Virus record (IMG/VR): IMGVR_UViG_3300021091_000116
Location: 1-50,336 of that record
DNA: 50,336 bases
Source of the DNA: a virus
Direction: 5' to 3' (one strand)
Under the pieces are notes generated by a model. That model had not been told where the DNA came from, ran no database searches, and worked only from the letters and a program-made list of their open reading frames with translations. The position numbers and the translations under genes were made by a program. Numbering within the stretch: position 1 is the first letter of the stretch; each line of letters opens with the position of its first letter. Positions 47,086 through 50,336 of this stretch are shown here, piece by piece.

Positions 47086-47553
47086 CTATCCCGAAATTTC
47101 TTCTACCATTATTGATTCATACTCATCTCCAAGTATTTTCTTAAGATATTCCTCTTTCCAATACGTATAATACTCGGTTTTTGCTAATTTTTTGCGAATT
47201 TTGCTCAATTTTGCCTTAGATTGACACAAAATTAAGTTAAATTTCTTATTATTTGTCTGAACTCCGTTGATAAAAGTGGGTTGAGACGCACAATCTTCAA
47301 GAAATGTGTAGTAAGGGAACTTTTTATTGTAAACCTCTGCCCATTTTTTAACTATATCGAGTCTCCAAAAGTCATCTACAATAAAAATGATGACATCATA
47401 CCCAGGTTCAGGTACAATCTCATCAATTGGACATTCCACAATTTTAGTATTTGACTTAGAAGCATACGGACAAACAGAAAAACCACCAAGTTCTTCTCTT
47501 TCTTTGGCTACTTCGTTAGCCCATTCATGAATGTATGCCTCTTTTTCGTTCAT
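47086..47553 (-). CDS. Unknown protein (155 aa), possibly DUF1415-like
   Basis: A 155-aa soluble protein. The N-terminal pattern 'IHEWANEVAKEREELGGFSV' followed by CPYASKS recalls the 'W....V......lnlCPFA' start of DUF1415-type proteins, but the likeness is short. Further on are 'DVIIFIVDDFWRLDIVKKW', 'FLEDCASQPTFINGVQTNNK' and 'KFNLILCQSKAKLSKIRKKL'. Six Cys are not obviously arranged as a metal site except CPYA. The start ATG 47553 follows the 51-aa gene's stop by one base, with AGG six bases before it. No function can be assigned. Confidence 0.65.
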   Translation of the reverse strand: MNEKEAYIHEWANEVAKEREELGGFSVCPYASKSNTKIVECPIDEIVPEPGYDVIIFIVDDFWRLDIVKKWAEVYNKKFPYYTFLEDCASQPTFINGVQTNNKKFNLILCQSKAKLSKIRKKLAKTEYYTYWKEEYLKKILGDEYESIMVEEISG

Positions 47554-47554
47554 A

Positions 47555-47710
47555 TCAACCTGCAGCTAATGGTGAGTTAGGATTTGGTTTAATTACGGGT
47601 GCAGTTCTAGCTTGAGAAGCAACATCATATCCAAATACATGTGCGGTCTCGGGAGGTATTTCCGGAGAATCGGAAAGATTTGGTCCAACTTTAGGTGTTA
47701 ACTCTTCCAT
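47555..47710 (-). CDS. Small unknown protein (51 aa)
   Basis: ATG at 47710 to TGA at 47555. The product begins MEELTPKVGPNLSDSPEIPP and ends 'VIKPNPNSPLAAG'. It is Pro-rich (9 of 51) and likely unstructured. The stop and the next ATG are one base apart (TGATATG), as at the gp13-gp14 junction, which supports a real coupled gene. No Shine-Dalgarno is seen before ATG 47710, so the start is less certain than the frame. Confidence 0.5.
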   Translation of the reverse strand: MEELTPKVGPNLSDSPEIPPETAHVFGYDVASQARTAPVIKPNPNSPLAAG

Positions 47711-47738
47711 GGTTAGTTTTTATAAAATAAAACTTAAA

Positions 47739-47849
47739 TTATTTAGACTTTTTGCCTTTATTTGCTTTTGCTTGAGTTTTGATACCTTTATATCTTTTAT
47801 CTGGTCGGCAAAGATTACCCTCTCTTACTGTTCTTTGAGTTTTACTCAT
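47739..47849 (-). CDS. Very small basic protein (36 aa)
   Basis: ATG at 47849 to TAA at 47739. The product is MSKTQRTVREGNLCRPDKRY followed by a Lys-rich tail ending KANKGKKSK. About a third of residues are Lys or Arg, which suggests binding to nucleic acid or an acidic protein partner. The start overlaps the stop of the 50-aa gene (ATGA) and has AAGGA directly before it. Function unknown. Confidence 0.6.
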   Translation of the reverse strand: MSKTQRTVREGNLCRPDKRYKGIKTQAKANKGKKSK

Positions 47850-47998
47850 TTTCCTTGTCCTCGATAAGGTTTACGAGCCTTGTTACGGCTTGTTGCAGCA
47901 TATTTAGTTCCAGTTCCCATACCTTGACGAGTCAGTTTGGGTTTTCCAGGTATATAACCTATATTTTTATTTAATCCACCTTTTGATTTTACTGCCAT
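47846..47998 (-). CDS. Small basic protein (50 aa)
   Basis: ATG at 47998 to TGA at 47846. The product begins MAVKSKGGLNKNIGYIPGKP and ends 'NKARKPYRGQGK'. It is rich in Lys, Arg and Gly without hydrophobic segments, so it is probably unstructured and perhaps nucleic-acid binding. It forms an ATGA overlap with the 36-aa gene, so the pair is very likely co-translated. GAGG lies 13 bases before the ATG. I do not recognise a family. Confidence 0.6.
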   Translation of the reverse strand: MAVKSKGGLNKNIGYIPGKPKLTRQGMGTGTKYAATSRNKARKPYRGQGK

Positions 47999-48029
47999 TT
48001 TTCTAATACCTCACAATTGGTTTTATTTG

Positions 48030-48060
48030 CGCGCCGAAATTGCGTTTTAAACGCGCCGAA
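48030..48060. promoter_or_regulatory. Paired GC-rich repeats with central dyad between the glycosyltransferase and the small-gene cluster
   Basis: CGCGCCGAA occurs at 48030-48038 and 48052-48060, exactly 22 bp apart (about two helical turns). Between and overlapping them is the perfect dyad GCGTTT-T-AAACGC at 48042-48054. The rest of the 91-base gap is AT-rich. The arrangement looks like a two-site operator or protein-binding element. It could also form part of a transcript-end structure for the glycosyltransferase. Confidence 0.4.
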
Positions 48061-48089
48061 CATCAGTCTCTAGGAGTTAAGGACTCTTA

Positions 48090-48842
48090 TCAGATAATAC
48101 GAGTCTTTTCATGTCCTACGCGAATCTTCGGATCACACCAGATCTCAAATCCCGCCTCTTTTGCATCAAGACAGAACGATACATCTTCACCACACATATC
48201 TTGAACCTCTCCAGAGTCAAAGACTTGCATCTTCGGAGCGAACCAGGGATACTCCAAAGACTCAAAGACACCCTTCTTAATCAGAACCCAACCAAACCCC
48301 GTATAGTCTACCGTAAAGGGTTTACGGCGCTTCTGCATGGTCTCTCCGGTCTCATGATTCATGACTCCACCATTGCTCTTAAAGTCGTCTTCTTCAAGCC
48401 AATGAGCAACAGAAGTTGTATGACCATCTTCAGTCATATACCATCCAGCTGCAATGTCTTTTTCCATTGCAACAAGACGATAAAACTTCTCAGTATCAAA
48501 GACAATATCATTATCAATCCAGAGTTGATAATCATAATTCAATTTACCATCCCAGGGAACCTGTTTTGGACCACGAAGAACATTTGCACCTAGACATTTG
48601 CAACGTGCAAAGTTCACCATGGAAGAATAATCCTGTGAAATTTGAATACTTGCACCATTTTGCACAAGATCAAAACAAAGTTGAACAAAATTCTTTAAAA
48701 AGATGTAAGAACATGAACGACCAGGAAGACAAAAAACGATGGCTTTACCACGAACCATCTGTTTTGCAACTTCTAGGTCAAATTCATCATCGTTCTTTTT
48801 AGGGGTTGGAGCATTAGCCTTAATCGTAAATCCTTTAGACAT
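48090..48842 (-). CDS. GT-A type glycosyltransferase (250 aa)
   Basis: A single-domain family-2-like glycosyltransferase. Landmarks: 'GKAIVFCLPGRSCSYIFLKN' near residue 32; 'NFARCKCLGAN'; the DxD-type 'LWIDNDIVF' at D110-N111-D112 (metal and sugar-nucleotide binding); 'AAGWYMTEDG' near 131-140; 'CGEDVSFCLDAKEAGFEIW' at 217-235, the usual ED motif before a terminal His; and H244 in 'RVGHEK'. The length is normal for a phage GT-A enzyme. It may modify virion proteins, DNA or host glycans; the sequence does not say which. No Shine-Dalgarno is evident before ATG 48842. An extended -10-like box lies about 24 bases upstream. Confidence 0.8.
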   Translation of the reverse strand: MSKGFTIKANAPTPKKNDDEFDLEVAKQMVRGKAIVFCLPGRSCSYIFLKNFVQLCFDLVQNGASIQISQDYSSMVNFARCKCLGANVLRGPKQVPWDGKLNYDYQLWIDNDIVFDTEKFYRLVAMEKDIAAGWYMTEDGHTTSVAHWLEEDDFKSNGGVMNHETGETMQKRRKPFTVDYTGFGWVLIKKGVFESLEYPWFAPKMQVFDSGEVQDMCGEDVSFCLDAKEAGFEIWCDPKIRVGHEKTRII

Positions 48843-48865
48843 AAAATTAGAATAGCAATGTAGTT

Positions 48866-48874
48866 ATTTTACCA
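48866..48874 (-). promoter_or_regulatory. Possible extended -10 box upstream of the glycosyltransferase
   Basis: TGGTAAAAT on the minus strand is a TGN-TATAAT-like extended -10 with one mismatch. A weak TTGCAT lies 17 bases upstream as a poor -35. It falls in the 44-base gap between the 55-aa ORF and the glycosyltransferase gene. Such host-type sites in T4-like phages are usually early promoters. Low certainty. Confidence 0.3.
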
Positions 48875-48886
48875 CCACAAGTCAAT

Positions 48887-49054
48887 TTATGCAATGGTTT
48901 CTGTGTTATTTAGAGTATAAGTAATTCGAACATTCCAGAGATCTTTTTCTAAATTACAGTATGCCCTGATGATTTCCATTTTATGATTTAGATCACATTG
49001 TTGAACATCTCTTGCAACAATGTGATCGTCTACTAGTATATTATACACATTCAT
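48887..49054 (-). CDS. Small unknown protein (55 aa)
   Basis: ATG at 49054 to TAA at 48887. The product begins MNVYNILVDDHIVARDVQQC and continues with 'LEKDLWNVRITYTLNNTETI'. The alternating pattern suggests a small beta-alpha-beta fold. It overlaps the end of the 49-aa ORF by 14 bases, so the two are likely co-translated. A perfect 13-bp inverted repeat lies inside the coding region. No family recognised. Confidence 0.55.
   Translation of the reverse strand: MNVYNILVDDHIVARDVQQCDLNHKMEIIRAYCNLEKDLWNVRITYTLNNTETIA
48991..49027. repeat. Perfect 13-bp inverted repeat inside the 55-aa ORF
   Basis: GATCACATTGTTG at 48991-49003 and its exact complement CAACAATGTGATC at 49015-49027, separated by 11 bases. 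As RNA it would form a strong hairpin, and as DNA a spaced palindrome. It encodes the DDHIVARDVQQCD region of the 55-aa ORF, so it is under both coding and structural constraint if both readings are real. Confidence 0.85.
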
Positions 49055-49190
49055 CTTCAACTTTCACTAATAAATCTTCAATTTCATTTTTAAGAGATTC
49101 ATTAATTACTAAAATTTTGTCAACATCAAGACGGTATTGAATGCAATCAAGTAGTAAATCTTTTTCCTGATAATCTAGTTTAAGTTCCAT
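49041..49190 (-). CDS. Small unknown protein (49 aa)
   Basis: ATG at 49190 to TAA at 49041. The product begins MELKLDYQEKDLLLDCIQYR and ends 'KNEIEDLLVKVEDECV'. It is acidic and Leu-rich with heptad spacing in the C-terminal half, suggesting a short helical hairpin or coiled coil. It is the first ORF after a good sigma70-like promoter at 49249-49278 and overlaps the 55-aa ORF. Function unknown. Confidence 0.55.
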   Translation of the reverse strand: MELKLDYQEKDLLLDCIQYRLDVDKILVINESLKNEIEDLLVKVEDECV

Positions 49191-49358
49191 ATATTTAATT
49201 ATTCATTTCAAACATTATATATGATTTTATATTCCTTAAGGTCCCCATATTATAACACATTTTTTTATTTTGCGTGAACCTATGAATTAATTTATGGCCG
49301 GCAAAAAAAATTTTGAATACGATGAAGCTTTATGAGCGCTTTTTGGGGTCGTTATAGA
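49191..49358. other. Intergenic stretch spanning a base-composition change
   Basis: About 170 bases without a convincing gene. It contains the promoter at 49249-49278, runs of A and T, and a short GGCCGGC at about 49296. Leftwards the sequence is AT-rich like the rest of the window. From about 49380 rightwards it turns GC-rich within a few tens of bases. Confidence 0.6.
49249..49278 (-). promoter_or_regulatory. Sigma70-like (early-type) promoter with extended -10
   Basis: On the minus strand TGTTATAAT gives a perfect -10 (TATAAT, 49254-49249) with the extended TGN. TTCACG (49278-49273) sits 18 bases upstream as a -35 with four of six matches. It faces the 49-aa and 55-aa ORFs and the glycosyltransferase. 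This is the only strong host-type promoter I can see in the window. Confidence 0.6.
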
Positions 49359-49514
49359 TTAGGGTAGTTTAGCGTTTTTATATACGGGGGCCACCGCGCC
49401 CCGCGCCAACATAAACCGCGCACAAAATCGCTGCTCAAACTGCGCCAGATTACACGAGAACTGCTGCTCGTCCAAGGTGTATTCGTGTCCCCTTAAGTGC
49501 TCATAAGCCTTCAA
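49359..49514 (-). CDS. Possible small protein (51 aa), start uncertain
   Basis: An open frame in phase with, and directly after, the stop of the 81-aa gene. It runs to TAA at 49359. From a TTG at 49514 it would read L(M)KAYEHLRGHEYTLDEQQF, then 'CNLAQFEQRFCARFMLARGA' and 'VAPVYKNAKLP'. Codons are GC-rich in third position, like its neighbours to the right. However, there is no ATG until residue 35 and no Shine-Dalgarno, and the TTG lies within a hairpin (49487-49520). It could instead be a C-terminal remnant. Confidence 0.35.
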   Translation of the reverse strand: MKAYEHLRGHEYTLDEQQFSCNLAQFEQRFCARFMLARGAVAPVYKNAKLP

Positions 49515-49520
49515 GGGGAC
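49487..49520 (-). other. Strong hairpin after the 81-aa gene
   Basis: On the minus strand GTCCCCTT (49520-49513) and AAGGGGAC (49494-49487) pair perfectly. AAG/CTT and GCT/AGC extend the stem inward with two single-base bulges around a TATG loop, 14 bp in all. There is no T-tract, so an intrinsic terminator is doubtful. A processing site or mRNA 3'-end stabiliser is possible. Confidence 0.5.
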
Positions 49521-49535
49521 GCTACATCTACTCCA

Positions 49536-49781
49536 TCAGCCGCTGGTCTTGAAGTATGCTGCACCGTTGCCCTCAGTGACAGCATTCTGTGCATGTGTGG
49601 CGTGCCCATTGTATGCCTGACCGCGACGGTTAGTGTTAGTCCGAGGGCCATTCGTGCGGCTCATGATCAGCTCAGATTTCTTAGCTTTACGGGTGGGGAG
49701 CACAGTGTATTTAATCTGCCCCTGCACATCAGCAACCAGGAGATCCAGTTTGCTTGCTTTGGAGATGTCAATGTTGGTCAT
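49536..49781 (-). CDS. Unknown small protein (81 aa)
   Basis: The product begins MTNIDISKASKLDLLVADVQ and continues with 'GQIKYTVLPTRKAKKSELIM' and 'SRTNGPRTNTNRRGQAYNG', then a polar Ala/Asn/His-rich tail ending 'NGAAYFKTSG'. The basic middle and flexible tail would suit a nucleic-acid or protein-binding accessory factor, but no family is recognised. I chose ATG 49781. The same frame is open to a TTG at 49829 that overlaps the stop of the 88-aa gene (TTGA), which would add 16 residues. Neither start has a clear Shine-Dalgarno. GC content is clearly higher than in the structural genes. Confidence 0.55.
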   Translation of the reverse strand: MTNIDISKASKLDLLVADVQGQIKYTVLPTRKAKKSELIMSRTNGPRTNTNRRGQAYNGHATHAQNAVTEGNGAAYFKTSG

Positions 49782-49825
49782 GAGATTGTTAGCGAAGGTG
49801 TGTTGGAAAGTATACACGAATGAGA

Positions 49826-50092
49826 TCAAAGCTCACTCATCATTTCATTCATCTCCACATCACAGATCTTGTCATCGTTCCAGCTAACCCCATCAGGAGT
49901 TTGCATCAGGTGACGACCAATCTGGCCCTCAGTCATACAACGAACGAACTTAGCCCATGGGGTCTCAGAGTCACCACAGAAGGTCACACAAGCCTTTGCA
50001 GTGTTATACAGAAACTCATCATTGCCAATCCACAGAGCAGCATTCCAGGTCTCGTAGTTAGCCCAGCCGTTGTAGGTTGTCATGGTGGTCAT
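49826..50092 (-). CDS. DUF7249-like small phage protein (88 aa)
   Basis: The N-terminus MTTMTTYNGWANYETWNAAL followed by WIGNDEFLYNTAKAC matches a small phage family with the 'GW.NYETWN.ALWI.ND..LY..A' signature, which I recall as DUF7249 and common in cyanophages. The C-terminal half, 'TPDGVSWNDDKICDVEMNEM', is acidic. The role is unknown. Two in-frame ATGs exist (50092 and three codons later); the first is taken. The stop overlaps a possible TTG start of the next gene. GC-rich codon use sets it apart from the main gene block. Confidence 0.7.
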   Translation of the reverse strand: MTTMTTYNGWANYETWNAALWIGNDEFLYNTAKACVTFCGDSETPWAKFVRCMTEGQIGRHLMQTPDGVSWNDDKICDVEMNEMMSEL

Positions 50093-50336
50093 TGTTGTTA
50101 CTTATGAGTGTTGGGGTGAGGGTTCCCCTAGTTCCCTCATTCTAGCAGTGGTGCTAGTTCCTGGAGAAAGCTCGGAGGTCTGGGAGCAGTGCTCTTCGTC
50201 TCTCCCCCGATATGGCTAAGATACAGGTTCTGAGCCCCCTTTGGCGGTTCATTGGGCCAGTTAGATAGCTGTCCATTGTGTCTCTCAGTTGTCAAGGTTC
50301 TATGGTAGGCTCATGAGTCTTTGTGGCTTGAGCTTT
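50093..50336. other. Right-end leader with hairpins, no convincing gene
   Basis: The 244 bases upstream of the 88-aa gene hold several small dyads: CTAGCA-GTGG-TGCTAG at about 50142-50157, GAGCA-TGCTC around 50185-50200, and repeated GGAACTAG words on the minus strand. A 40-codon minus ORF (50276-50154) is open but has no Shine-Dalgarno. I see no firm promoter, although TTGACA occurs on the minus strand near 50296 without a -10 at normal distance. The window ends here. Confidence 0.5.

Noticed and set aside
47078-47093. CGGG/CCCG stem over the stop of the 155-aa gene as a terminator
   Set aside because: For the minus-strand RNA the stem has only four pairs before an A-C mismatch, and no T-tract follows.
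48111-48802. Plus-strand ORFs of 160 and 128 codons opposite the glycosyltransferase
   Set aside because: Antisense to a gene with clear GT-A motifs; no start signals and no recognisable protein features.
49294-49335. Short plus-strand ORF reading MAGKKNFEYDEAL
   Set aside because: Thirteen codons only, without a Shine-Dalgarno. It looks vaguely like an N-terminus of an exonuclease VII small subunit, but is too short to call. It lies next to the composition change, so a gene remnant cannot be excluded.
49497-49823. 108-codon plus-strand ORF opposite the 81-aa gene
   Set aside because: Shadow frame in GC-rich DNA; no ribosome-binding site, and all neighbouring genes run on the other strand.
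50154-50276. 40-codon minus-strand ORF (MDSYLTGPMNRQ...) in the right-end leader
   Set aside because: No ribosome-binding site, Arg-rich and without family resemblance; overlaps several hairpins.

Overview
The window reads as the baseplate, fibre and neck region of a T4-like (contractile-tailed) cyanophage, probably a marine phage of Synechococcus or Prochlorococcus. The evidence is the T4-type gene order and several protein families. Reading leftwards on the minus strand, in transcription order: gp25 (132 aa, the same length as T4 gp25), gp6, a giant protein at the gp7 position, gp8 (clear T4 gp8 motifs), a DUF4815 baseplate protein at the gp9/gp10 position, several small virion proteins, fibre-like repeat proteins, gp13, and the start of gp14. 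Most of the DNA is AT-rich. All genes I accept are on the minus strand. I see no tRNA, CRISPR, transposase or integrase.

Layout from right to left. 49359-50336 is a visibly GC-richer end with a DUF7249-like small protein, a second small protein and a doubtful 51-codon ORF. 48090-49254 holds a sigma70-like promoter, two overlapping tiny ORFs (one containing a perfect 13-bp dyad) and a GT-A type glycosyltransferase. 46804-47998 holds five small genes, two of them very basic. 27118-46763 is the baseplate wedge block (gp25, gp6, the 5252-aa gp7-position protein, gp8). 17275-27111 holds the 2500-aa DUF4815 protein and four smaller structural proteins. 12759-17177 encodes a 1472-aa repeat protein. 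1041-12710 encodes a 3889-aa tail fibre with a C-terminal S74 intramolecular chaperone. 1-989 carries gp13 and the 5' part of gp14.

Four genes (5252, 3889, 2500 and 1472 codons) fill 39,351 of 50,336 bases, about 78%. They share small building blocks. A Cys-containing helical cassette (CxRDxGYxxDA) occurs in both the fibre and the gp7-position protein. A 'HG..GD.V.Y' module recurs in at least three proteins, and a 'G.GY' beta module in at least four. This suggests that domain shuffling and tandem expansion built the distal virion.

Control looks T4-like. Late-promoter octamers (TATAAATA and one-base variants of the form NATAAATA) sit in the intergenic gaps. Upstream of gp13 the octamer is fused to a terminator-shaped hairpin whose 3' arm holds the gp13 ribosome-binding site. 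Read-through and late-initiated mRNAs would then have different 5' structures. This is inference from sequence only.
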